Shown here in pieces: positions 1 through 5,543 of a DNA stretch of 5,543 nt (positions within the stretch are counted from its first letter, which is position 1; every line of letters begins with the position of its first letter). Source of the stretch: Pseudomonadota bacterium (lineage in GTDB: Bacteria; Pseudomonadota; Alphaproteobacteria; UBA8366; JADFVY01); the NCBI GenBank assembly GCA_030671915.1, contig DAOVHN010000198.1, forward strand, positions 1 to 5,543, written 5' to 3'. The notes under the pieces were generated by a model. That model was not told the origin of the DNA, made no database searches, and saw only the letters and a program-made list of their open reading frames with translations. The position numbers and the translations under genes were made by a program.

Positions 1-1128
1 ATCAATCCCGGGATCGGCGAGCAGCGCCTCCATCCCCGCCTTATACCGCTCGGCCGGCGCGTCGCCGATGATATCGACCGGGTTGCCGTGGCTCCAGGTG
101 GGCGGCAGGGCCGCGCCCAACCGGGCAATGGTTTCGTCCGACAATGCCGCCAGGGTCCCGCCTTCGTCGATCAGCCCGTCGGTTGCCAGCACGCCCATGC
201 CGCCGCCATTGGTGATGATCGCCAGCCTCTCGCCGCCGATACGCGGCGCCCGCGACAGGGTCTCGACCGCGTCGAACAGTTCCGCCATGTCCGTCACCCG
301 CAGCATGCCGGCGCGCCGGAAGGCGGCATCGTAGACCGCATCGGAGCCGGCCAGCGCGCCGGTGTGGGAGGTTGCCGCCCGCGCGCCTTCCGGTTGCCGC
401 CCGCCCTTGACGACGACCACCGGCTTCATGCGCGCCGCCGCGCGCGCCGCCGACATGAATTTGCGGGCGTCCTTGACCGCCTCGATATAGAGCAGAATCG
501 CCCGCACATGCGGGTCGCGGCCGAGATAATCCAGCATGTCGCCGAAATCGACGTCCAGCATGTCGCCCAGCGATACCATGTGGGAAAAGCCGATGCCGCG
601 CGCAGTCGCCCAATCCAGCACCGAGGCCAGCACCGCCCCCGACTGGGCGACGAAGGCGAGGTCGCCGACCAGCGGCGTCCTGCCCGCAAAACCGGCGTTG
701 AGCCCGATGCCCGGCACCATGACGCCGAGCACGTTCGGCCCGACAATACGCATGTCGCCGGCGGCCTCGCGCAGCGCCCCGGCGAGCGAAAGGCCGTCCC
801 GGTCGCCACCTTCCCCGAAGCCGGCGGTGACGACGATGGCGGCCTTTGTGCCCCTGTTTCGCAAATCCGCCACGATGCCGGGAACGACATCGGCCGGCGT
901 GCTGATCACCGCCAGTTCCGGCGTGACCGGCAGGCTTCCCACGTTCGGCCAGGTCAGCACGCCGCCGATCGCGCGGTGTTTCGGATTGACCGGCATGATC
1001 GGCCCGTCGAATCCGGCGCTCATCAGGTTGCGCGCCAGCACGTAGCCGACCGTGCCGGGTGTCTTGCTGGCGCCGATCAACGCAATCGACGACGGGTTGA
1101 ACAGGCTCTCCAGGCTGCGAACAGTCAT
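1..1128 (-). CDS. NDP-forming acetate/acyl-CoA ligase, N-terminal part, possibly fused to a GNAT acetyltransferase (3' end outside window)
   Basis: The 376 visible codons run without a stop from ATG 1128 to the left edge. Seen: a CoA-binding Rossmann fold at the N-terminus with the glycine motif [10 protein letters not shown] (residues 19-28); VGPNVLGV (129-136); the CoA-ligase motif VAQSGAV (160-166); a phosphohistidine motif [10 protein letters not shown] with His255; then TNGGGMG (306-312) and GNPVD (348-352), which open the third domain. This is the alpha-subunit layout of ADP-forming acetyl-CoA synthetases, which join acetate and CoA using ATP through a phosphohistidine. From memory, the N-terminus resembles long (~900 aa) alphaproteobacterial proteins carrying an ATP-grasp domain and a C-terminal GNAT domain (Pat/PatZ-like protein acetyltransferases). 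Those parts would lie left of the window and cannot be confirmed. His255 is kept, whereas enterobacterial Pat proteins are reported to have lost it, so ligase activity is plausible. Odd: the usual GPNC cysteine is Val133. No Shine-Dalgarno precedes the ATG; it overlaps the macro gene's stop (ATGA), implying translational coupling. Confidence 0.87.
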   Translation of the reverse strand, partial: MTVRSLESLFNPSSIALIGASKTPGTVGYVLARNLMSAGFDGPIMPVNPKHRAIGGVLTWPNVGSLPVTPELAVISTPADVVPGIVADLRNRGTKAAIVVTAGFGEGGDRDGLSLAGALREAAGDMRIVGPNVLGVMVPGIGLNAGFAGRTPLVGDLAFVAQSGAVLASVLDWATARGIGFSHMVSLGDMLDVDFGDMLDYLGRDPHVRAILLYIEAVKDARKFMSAARAAARMKPVVVVKGGRQPEGARAATSHTGALAGSDAVYDAAFRRAGMLRVTDMAELFDAVETLSRAPRIGGERLAIITNGGGMGVLATDGLIDEGGTLAALSDETIARLGAALPPTWSHGNPVDIIGDAPAERYKAGMEALLADPGID

Positions 1129-1646
1129 TCGACGAGCGCCGTGAGCGCCGCGCGGTAGGCGTCCGTTGCCGCCGCGCCGAAAGTGCAGAAGATTACCTTT
1201 TCGATGGAGCCGCGATCGCGGGCCAGTTCGTCCGCGACCGTGGCAACGGCGATGCGCGCCGCGCGGTTCAGGGGAAAGCGATAGACGCCGGTCGATATGG
1301 CCGGAAAGGCGATGGTCCTGACGCCGGCCTCGCGGGCCAGGGCCAGACTGTTTCGGTAGCAATTTTCCAGCAATCCGCCCTCACCATGGCTGCCGCCGTC
1401 CCAAACAGGACCGACGGTATGGATCACATGTTTCGCCGGGAGCTTGTAGCCCTTGGTGATGCGCGCTTCGCCGGTCGGGCAGCGGCCGGTCATCCGGCAT
1501 TCCCGCACAAGTGACGGGCCCGCCGCACGATGGATCGCACCGTCCACGCCGCCGCCGCCCAGCAGCGACGTATTCGCCGCGTTGACGATGGCGTCGACGG
1601 CCAGTTTCGTGATGTCGCCCTCGGCGACTTCCATCATATCGCTCAT
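1125..1646 (-). CDS. ymdB: Macro-domain protein, probable O-acetyl-ADP-ribose deacetylase (YmdB type)
   Basis: This is a single-domain 173-residue protein, close to the size of E. coli YmdB (about 177). Family knowledge: such macro domains bind ADP-ribose and hydrolyse O-acetyl-ADP-ribose, the sirtuin by-product, to ADP-ribose and acetate; some remove ADP-ribose from proteins, and E. coli YmdB also modulates RNase III. Seen: EGDIT near the N-terminus, [19 protein letters not shown] (residues 21-39) holding Asn25 and Asp35 at the same numbers as the E. coli catalytic pair, then [14 protein letters not shown] (72-79), and the phosphate-binding loop FPAISTGVY (113-121). The start at 1646 is chosen because GGAGGT sits 4 bases upstream and the residue numbering then matches YmdB. 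An upstream in-frame ATG at 1694 lacks such a site and would add 16 unfamiliar residues. The gene lies 52 bases after ppa, and its stop overlaps the CoA-ligase start by 4 bases, so it is probably cotranscribed. The substrate is inferred. Confidence 0.93.
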   Translation of the reverse strand: MSDMMEVAEGDITKLAVDAIVNAANTSLLGGGGVDGAIHRAAGPSLVRECRMTGRCPTGEARITKGYKLPAKHVIHTVGPVWDGGSHGEGGLLENCYRNSLALAREAGVRTIAFPAISTGVYRFPLNRAARIAVATVADELARDRGSIEKVIFCTFGAAATDAYRAALTALVE

Positions 1647-1650
1647 GGTT

Positions 1651-1656
1651 ACCTCC
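1651..1656 (-). promoter_or_regulatory. Ribosome binding site of the macro-domain gene
   Basis: GGAGGT on the minus strand, followed by AACC and the ATG at 1646. It is a near-perfect Shine-Dalgarno and the strongest in the window. It decides the start in favour of 1646 over the upstream in-frame ATG at 1694. Confidence 0.85.
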
Positions 1657-1698
1657 GCCCTGACAGGATGACTCCCGGCGGGGTGGGATGGCAAGGGG

Positions 1699-2250
1699 TC
1701 AGCGGATCGCCGTAACCTTGTCCTTGGCCTTGGCGCGGGCGATCCCTTCCTCGATCATGCGGGTCGCCTCCTCAGCCTCGCCCCAGCGCGTCACCTTCGC
1801 CCACTTGTTTTTCTCCAGGTCCTTGTAGTGTGTGAAGAAGTGGGCGATCTGGTCGCGCAGGATTTCCGGCAGGTCGCGGTAGGACACGACGTCCGTGAAA
1901 TAGGGATGCAGCTTGTCCACGGGAACGGCGAGAATCTTTTCGTCGATGCCGCCCTCATCCTCCATCATCAGCACGCCCACGGGCCGCGAGCGAACGACGG
2001 CGCCGGGCACCACCGGGATGCGTCCGACCACCAGCACGTCGCAGGGGTCGCCGTCGCCCGACAGCGTATGCGGGATAAAACCGTAATTGGCCGGATAGAA
2101 CATCGCCGTATGCAGGAACCGGTCGACGAAGATGGCACCGGAGTCCTTATCGAACTCGTACTTCACCGGGTCGCTGCCCAGCGAAACCTCGATAATGACG
2201 TTGATGTCCCAGGGCGGATTTTCGCCCACGGGAATCTTGTTGATGTCCAT
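1699..2250 (-). CDS. ppa: Inorganic pyrophosphatase, family I (soluble)
   Basis: This 183-residue cytoplasmic enzyme hydrolyses pyrophosphate to two phosphates, pulling forward nucleic acid synthesis, aminoacylation and acyl activation. The family I active site is complete when aligned by eye to E. coli PPase (E. coli numbers plus one): Glu21, Lys30, Glu32, Arg44, Tyr52 and Tyr56, the signature DGDPCDV with Asp66, Asp68 and Asp71, then Asp98, Asp103 and Lys105, and Tyr142-Lys143. The length is normal for bacterial hexameric PPases (about 175-185). The frame stays open upstream to an ATG at 2655, but that extension runs through the end of ampG and shows no PPase sequence. The start at 2250 begins the recognisable family N-terminus and follows purine-rich AGAGGA (2254-2259) and GGAG (2260-2263). 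It lies 107 bases after ampG with a plausible promoter between, and 52 bases before the macro gene. It is probably expressed constitutively and may head the ppa-macro-CoA ligase transcript. Nothing looks damaged. Confidence 0.98.
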   Translation of the reverse strand: MDINKIPVGENPPWDINVIIEVSLGSDPVKYEFDKDSGAIFVDRFLHTAMFYPANYGFIPHTLSGDGDPCDVLVVGRIPVVPGAVVRSRPVGVLMMEDEGGIDEKILAVPVDKLHPYFTDVVSYRDLPEILRDQIAHFFTHYKDLEKNKWAKVTRWGEAEEATRMIEEGIARAKAKDKVTAIR

Positions 2251-2277
2251 TGTTCCTCTCTCCGCACTGGAAAAGGA

Positions 2278-2306
2278 AGCATATACCGTTTTGCTGCGCT
2301 GCACAA
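2278..2306 (-). promoter_or_regulatory. Candidate sigma-70 promoter for ppa
   Basis: In the 107-base ampG-ppa gap, the minus strand carries TTGTGC (2306-2301, 3 of 6 matches to TTGACA), a 17-base spacer, and TATGCT (2283-2278, 4 of 6 matches to TATAAT). The stretch is AT-richer than its surroundings. Transcription would begin near 2271, giving a leader of about 20 bases that just includes the ppa ribosome binding site. This is a match by eye only; weak hexamers of this kind also occur by chance. Confidence 0.35.
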
Positions 2307-2357
2307 TAACAAGTGGCAAATGGCTGTGGTGACAGCGTTTCGTCTGTGTGCAAACGC

Positions 2358-3908
2358 TCAGTCTTCGGCGTTGTTCCGAACGGGCGCCAAGCGACCGGCG
2401 AACAGCACCAGCAGCAATACCGGCGCGCCGAGGACCGCCGTGCCGACGAAGAAGGCCGGATAGCCCACGGCATCCACCGCGACACCGGAGTAGCCAGCAA
2501 TAAGTTTGGGCAGCAAAAGCATCAGCGAGCTGAACAATGCATATTGCGTGGCCGTAAAGCGGGCGCTGGTCAGGCTGGACAGATAGGCGACGAACGCCGC
2601 CGCCGCTATACCGCCGCTTAGATTGTCGGCAGCGATGGCGAACATCAGCATCCACAGAACCTTGCCGGTCATGGCAAGCAGTGCGAACAGCAAATTCGTC
2701 CCGGCCGCCAGCACTGCGCCCACAAACAGCATGCGCAGGATGCCGTAACGCATGATCAGCAGCCCGCCGGCAAGGCCGCCGAAAATCGTCATCACCAGCC
2801 CGAACCCGCCGGAAATTAGGCCGATCTCCTGCTTTTCGAACCCGAGATCAACATAGAAGACATTGGCCATCACCCCCATCACCACATCGGCGATGCGATA
2901 GGTCGCGACCAGCGCCAGCACCATCAGCGCCGCACGCCCGAAACGGCGGAAAAAATCGGCAAAAGGCGTAACATAGGTTTCGTGCGCCATCTCGCGCGGC
3001 ACGACCCCCACCCGTACCAGCACAATACCAACCAGAACAGCCGCCCCTATGGCCGAGACCAGCCTTACGGCTTCTATTAGAAAGCCAGTCAATAGCCCCA
3101 CGCTCTGCTCTGCGAACAGCACCGCTTTGAGGCCGACGAAAACGGGCAACGACCCTCCCAGGAAAGAGAAGGCTAGGGCGAATGTTGCCACGGCTGCGGC
3201 AAACGTTCCCAGGAAACGTGCATATTCGGTGACGGACCATTCGGTGTATTTGGCCGCGGCGCTGTTGCGTTCCGGTTCCCTGATCACCAGCACTGTCGCC
3301 ACGCCAACCAGCATCATCCCGGCCATAACCAGCCAGGTCGCAATCCAGGGCTCATACTGATAGCTATCTGGGTCAGGATCCAAAAACCCCCCAATTTGCA
3401 GCGCGCCGGCGCTGGCAGCGATCATGCCCAACCGGTAACCCGCGATATAGGTCGCCGACATCAAACCCTGCATTTCGCGGGGCGCGGCCTCAATGCGATA
3501 GGCGTCGATCACGATGTCCTGTGTGGCCGACGAAAAGGCCAGCAATACCGCAAAGACCGCCGCCATCGTCAGATCGGTCGCCGGGTCGTTGAAGGCCTTC
3601 AAAACCAGCGCCGCGATAATCCCGGCCTGCGCCAGCAACATCCAGGATCGACGCCGGCCAAGCAAACCTTCCAGCAATGGCAGGGGCAGCCGGTCCACAA
3701 CGGGCGCCCAGACTACCTTGAAGCCATAGGCCAGCGCGGCCCAGCTAAAAAATCCGATGGTCGCCCGCTCCACCCCGGCCTCGCGCAGCCAGATCGACAA
3801 CGTACTGAATACCAGCAGGATCGGCAGGCCCGCCGAAAAGCCCAGGAACAGCATGCCGATGACGCGCGGCGACAGGAAAGCCCGTATGGATTCGCCCCAG
3901 CTTTTCAC
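2358..3908 (-). CDS. ampG: AmpG-type muropeptide permease (MFS transporter)
   Basis: This is a 516-residue inner-membrane protein. Family role: AmpG imports N-acetylglucosaminyl-1,6-anhydro-N-acetylmuramyl peptides from the periplasm for peptidoglycan recycling, and in some species so feeds AmpR/AmpC beta-lactamase control. Seen: a first membrane segment GMLFLGFSAGLPILLVF (18-34); WAPVVDR (67-73) followed by a basic GRRRSW loop (84-89), like MFS motif A; the AmpG hallmark ATQDIVIDAYR (128-138) with acidic residues inside a membrane segment; hydrophobic stretches near 187-209, 232-265, 268-300, 326-347, 365-385, 390-412 and 416-426; ADNLSGGIAAAAF (427-439) and a final segment near 483-505. About 12-14 membrane segments fit AmpG. 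E. coli AmpG is about 491 residues; the excess seems to lie in the hydrophilic linkers around 210-230 and 302-325. The start is GTG at 3908, with GAGG 7 bases upstream and 18 residues before the conserved core. Base composition is uneven (53% GC at 3061-3120). The exact substrate is inferred. Confidence 0.93.
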   Translation of the reverse strand: MKSWGESIRAFLSPRVIGMLFLGFSAGLPILLVFSTLSIWLREAGVERATIGFFSWAALAYGFKVVWAPVVDRLPLPLLEGLLGRRRSWMLLAQAGIIAALVLKAFNDPATDLTMAAVFAVLLAFSSATQDIVIDAYRIEAAPREMQGLMSATYIAGYRLGMIAASAGALQIGGFLDPDPDSYQYEPWIATWLVMAGMMLVGVATVLVIREPERNSAAAKYTEWSVTEYARFLGTFAAAVATFALAFSFLGGSLPVFVGLKAVLFAEQSVGLLTGFLIEAVRLVSAIGAAVLVGIVLVRVGVVPREMAHETYVTPFADFFRRFGRAALMVLALVATYRIADVVMGVMANVFYVDLGFEKQEIGLISGGFGLVMTIFGGLAGGLLIMRYGILRMLFVGAVLAAGTNLLFALLAMTGKVLWMLMFAIAADNLSGGIAAAAFVAYLSSLTSARFTATQYALFSSLMLLLPKLIAGYSGVAVDAVGYPAFFVGTAVLGAPVLLLVLFAGRLAPVRNNAED

Positions 3909-3973
3909 GCCGCCGCCTCTAAAACAGGCGGCCCAAGCCGTTCAGCAATATGATGCGGTCGCGCACGAATCAT
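3905..3973 (-). CDS. Possible 22-residue leader ORF overlapping the ampG start
   Basis: ATG at 3973 opens 22 codons (MIRARPHHIAERLG..., ending in AAA) and stops at TGA 3907-3905, which overlaps the ampG GTG as GTGA. An in-frame ATG at 3985 would add four codons (MLAA). No Shine-Dalgarno precedes either ATG. An extended -10-like site at 3981-3989 would place transcription start at or next to 3973, so a leaderless start is conceivable. Translation through this ORF would open the stem over the ampG ribosome binding site. I do not recognise the peptide. ORFs this short are common by chance, so this is a hypothesis, not a firm gene. Confidence 0.2.
   Translation of the reverse strand: MIRARPHHIAERLGPPVLEAAA
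3912..3932 (-). repeat. Inverted repeat overlapping the ampG ribosome binding site
   Basis: On the minus strand GCCGCCT, a 7-base loop GTTTTAG, and AGGCGGC form a perfect 7-bp stem, six of the pairs GC. The 3' arm covers part of the ampG Shine-Dalgarno and ends just before the GTG start. In RNA it could lower translation initiation. In GC-rich DNA a repeat of this size may be chance. Confidence 0.45.
3916..3919 (-). promoter_or_regulatory. Ribosome binding site of ampG
   Basis: GAGG on the minus strand, 7 bases before the GTG at 3908. Part of it (the AGG end) lies in the 3' arm of a 7-bp inverted repeat at 3912-3932, so it could be partly hidden in the mRNA. It supports the GTG start over the internal ATG at residue 19, which would fall inside the first membrane segment. 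Confidence 0.55.
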
Positions 3974-3980
3974 GGCTGCG

Positions 3981-3989
3981 AGCATAGCA
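3981..3989 (-). promoter_or_regulatory. Candidate extended -10 promoter element for ampG
   Basis: The minus strand reads TGCTATGCT, which is TGn plus a 4-of-6 match to TATAAT. The same TATGCT is used in the candidate ppa promoter. No recognisable -35 lies 17 bases upstream (CCGCAC), but an A7 tract (4016-4010) sits just above that position, where an UP-like element would be. Predicted transcription start is near 3974. Evidence by eye only. Confidence 0.27.
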
Positions 3990-4009
3990 GCGCCGTTCGT
4001 GGGGTGCGG

Positions 4010-4016
4010 TTTTTTT
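4010..4016. other. Seven-base A/T tract between typA and ampG
   Basis: T7 on the plus strand (A7 on the minus), unusual in this GC-rich region. Read on the minus strand it lies about 24 bases upstream of the candidate ampG -10 element, where an UP-like element would sit. Read on the plus strand it is a U tract, but the nearest inverted repeat (GCTGC/GCAGC at 3975-3991) lies about 18 bases before it, too far for a standard intrinsic terminator. Confidence 0.3.
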
Positions 4017-4029
4017 GTTGGGCTGCTTT

Positions 4030-4052
4030 CGGGCGACAACCCGCCCGGCGGG
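4030..4052 (-). terminator. GC-rich overlapping inverted repeats after typA (weak terminator candidate)
   Basis: The repeats begin two bases after the typA stop. The minus strand can form CCCGC/GCGGG with a 3-base loop (4052-4040) or CGGGCG/CGCCCG with a 6-base loop (4047-4030). They share bases, so only one can form at a time. The first is followed by TTGT only and the second by AAAG; neither has a proper U tract, so intrinsic termination would be weak. The position is right for ending the typA transcript, but readthrough into ampG is possible. Confidence 0.25.
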
Positions 4053-4054
4053 CC

Positions 4055-5543
4055 TTACCCCGCGTCGGCCTCTCGCCTGCGCTGGTTGCGCTTGCGTTCG
4101 TGGGGGTCCAGCAGGGCCTTGCGCAGGCGGATATAGTTCGGCGTCACCTCGACGCGTTCGTCGTCGGCGATATAGGACACCGCGTCTTCAAGGCCCATCT
4201 TGACGGGCGGAGTCAGGCGCACGGCCTCGTCCTTGCCGGAGGCCCGCATATTGGTGAGCTGCTTGCCCTTGAGAGGATTGACCCCGAGGTCGTTGCCTTT
4301 GGAATTCTCGCCGATGATCATGCCTTCATAGACATCCTCGCCCGGCTCGATGAACAGCCGCCCACGCTCTTCGAGGTTCCACAGCGCATAGGCCACCGCC
4401 TTGCCCGGCCCGTTGGCGATCATGGAACCCTCGCGGCGACCCGGAATCGGCCCCTTATAGGGCGCGTATCCATGGAACAGCCGGGTCATCACGCCGGTGC
4501 CGCGGGTATCGGTCAGGAATTCCCCGTGATAGCCGATCAGGCCGCGCGAGGGGACATGGAAGGTGACCCGCGTCTTGCCGCCGCCGGACGGCCGCATATC
4601 GGTCATCTCGCCACGGCGGATGCCGATCTTTTCGACCACGGCACCGGCATATTCCTCGTCCACGTCAACCACGACTTCCTCGATCGGCTCCAGCCGCTGC
4701 CCGGTTTCCGGGTCGTTCCGGTAGATCACGCGCGGACGGCTGATCGACAACTCGACCCCCTCGCGGCGCATCGTTTCGATCAACACGCCGATCTGCAACT
4801 CGCCGCGGCCCGCCACTTCGTAGGCGTCCCTTTCCGCGGTCTCGCTGATGCGGATGGCGACATTGCCCTCGGCCTCGCGCATCAGCCGCTCGCCGATCAT
4901 GCGGCCGGTCACCTTGCTGCCGTCGCGGCCCGCCAGCGGGGAATCGTTGACCGCGAAGGTCACCGCCATGGTCGGCGGGCTGACCTCGCGCGAGGGCAGG
5001 GCCTCCGTAACCTCGGGCGACGCCAGCGTGTCGGCGACCGTCGCATTCGCCAGCCCGGCGATGGCGATAATGTCCCCGGCCTCTGCCTCGTCCACCGGGA
5101 CGCGCTTCAGCCCGCGAAAGGCCAGAAGCTTGCTGAGCCGCCCCGTTTCCAGCACCGTGCCGTCACGCGCCAGCGCGCGCACCGCCATATTCACCTTGGC
5201 CCGGCCCGAATGGATGCGGCCGGTCAGGATACGACCCAGATAGGGGTCCGATTCCAGCGTCGTCGCCAGCATCTGGAACGGGGCATCCTTTTCGGCCACG
5301 GGCAACGGCACGCGGGCGGAAATGGCCTCGAACAGCGGCTCCAGGGTGTCGCGGGGGTCGTCCAAGCCTTGTGCCGCCCAGCCTTCCTTGGCGGAAGCGA
5401 AGATGATCGGGAAATCGAGCTGTTCCTCGGTCGAATCCAGCGCCGCGAACAGATCGAAAACCTCGTTCACCACCTCGTCGGGGCGGCCATCGGGCTTGTC
5501 CACCTTGTTGACCACCACGATCGGGCAAAGGCCGCGCGCCAAC
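4055..5543 (-). CDS. typA: Ribosome-associated GTPase TypA/BipA (5' end outside window)
   Basis: 496 codons are visible, ending at TAA 4057-4055; the frame runs off the right edge. The first complete codon is TTG (Leu), an internal codon and not a start. E. coli BipA has about 607 residues, so roughly 110-120 N-terminal residues with G1-G3 are missing. Seen, in residues counted from the edge: the G4 motif NKVD (12-15) and G5 ASAKEG (49-54); a domain II-like barrel from about 88 to 180; an EF-G III-like domain from about 190 to 275 with GRGELQIGVLIETMRREG (245-262); an EF-G V-like domain from about 285 to 365 with PSRGLIGYHGEF (331-342) and DTRGTG; and the BipA-specific C-terminal domain with ENSKGNDLGVNP (412-423), LTNMRASGKDE (429-439) and VEVTPNYIRLRK (464-475). 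These last motifs separate it from LepA and EF-G. Family role: it binds the 70S ribosome, aids 50S assembly in the cold, and supports stress growth. ampG follows 146 bases downstream on the same strand. Confidence 0.98.
   Translation of the reverse strand, partial: LARGLCPIVVVNKVDKPDGRPDEVVNEVFDLFAALDSTEEQLDFPIIFASAKEGWAAQGLDDPRDTLEPLFEAISARVPLPVAEKDAPFQMLATTLESDPYLGRILTGRIHSGRAKVNMAVRALARDGTVLETGRLSKLLAFRGLKRVPVDEAEAGDIIAIAGLANATVADTLASPEVTEALPSREVSPPTMAVTFAVNDSPLAGRDGSKVTGRMIGERLMREAEGNVAIRISETAERDAYEVAGRGELQIGVLIETMRREGVELSISRPRVIYRNDPETGQRLEPIEEVVVDVDEEYAGAVVEKIGIRRGEMTDMRPSGGGKTRVTFHVPSRGLIGYHGEFLTDTRGTGVMTRLFHGYAPYKGPIPGRREGSMIANGPGKAVAYALWNLEERGRLFIEPGEDVYEGMIIGENSKGNDLGVNPLKGKQLTNMRASGKDEAVRLTPPVKMGLEDAVSYIADDERVEVTPNYIRLRKALLDPHERKRNQRRREADAG

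Noticed and set aside
88..1158. 356-codon open frame on the plus strand
   Set aside because: It is antisense to the CoA ligase, shows no recognisable domain, is rich in Arg, His, Gln and Ala as expected of a GC-rich complementary frame, and the minus-strand frame carries clear family motifs.
1647..1694. Alternative start of the macro-domain gene at 1694
   Set aside because: GGAGGT precedes 1646, and residue numbering from 1646 matches the YmdB catalytic Asn25 and Asp35; the extra 16 residues are not family-like.
1647..1698. Promoter or terminator in the 52-base gap between ppa and the macro gene
   Set aside because: Apart from the ribosome binding site I see no -10/-35 pair and no stem followed by a U tract; cotranscription is simpler.
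2323..2336. GCTGT/ACAGC stem after ampG as a terminator
   Set aside because: On the minus strand only five pairs with a 4-base loop, followed by CATTTG rather than a U tract.
2251..2655. N-terminal extension of ppa up to ATG 2655
   Set aside because: The added residues overlap the end of ampG, show no PPase similarity, and bypass the ribosome binding site before ATG 2250.
3975..4016. Plus-strand terminator made of GCTGC/GCAGC and the T7 tract
   Set aside because: The stem (3975-3991) and the T tract (4010-4016) are about 18 bases apart, and there is no plus-strand gene to terminate.
5540..5542. TTG at the right edge as the start of typA
   Set aside because: It falls just before the G4 motif of the GTPase domain; the G1-G3 motifs must lie upstream, so the gene is simply cut by the window.

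Overview
The window is a GC-rich bacterial stretch in which every supported gene lies on the minus strand. Reading in the direction of transcription (high to low coordinates), the order is typA/bipA (5' end missing), ampG, ppa, a macro-domain gene, and an acetate/acyl-CoA ligase gene (3' end missing). Two 60-base samples give about 70% GC in typA and 73% in the CoA ligase. Samples from ampG range from 53 to 70%. Codon choice, the PPase and BipA sequence style, and especially the N-terminus of the CoA ligase resemble Alphaproteobacteria, perhaps a Rhodospirillales-type organism. That assignment is recalled family resemblance, not a search.

Region by region: 5543-4055 encodes the last 496 codons of the ribosome-associated GTPase TypA/BipA. 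A 146-base gap (4054-3909) holds GC-rich inverted repeats after the typA stop, an A7 tract, an extended -10-like site and a possible 22-codon leader ORF that overlaps the next start. ampG (3908-2358) encodes an AmpG-type muropeptide permease that starts at GTG. A 107-base gap (2357-2251) holds a plausible promoter for ppa (2250-1699), a family I inorganic pyrophosphatase with all its expected catalytic residues. After 52 bases comes a YmdB-type macro-domain protein (1646-1125). Its last four bases overlap the ATG of the CoA ligase (1128-1), an NDP-forming acetate-CoA ligase-type protein that runs off the left edge.

The genes are mostly housekeeping: translation GTPase, cell-wall recycling and pyrophosphate removal. 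The functionally suggestive part is the tightly coupled pair at the left. The macro-domain protein probably releases acetate from O-acetyl-ADP-ribose, the sirtuin by-product. The next gene looks like an acetate-CoA ligase of the type that often carries a GNAT protein-acetyltransferase domain at its unseen C-terminus. Together they would link protein deacetylation products to acetyl-CoA metabolism.

I see no CRISPR array, mobile element, tRNA, rRNA or defence system, and no clear evidence of a wholly undescribed system. The most interesting leads are the macro/CoA-ligase coupling and the possible regulatory leader of ampG.
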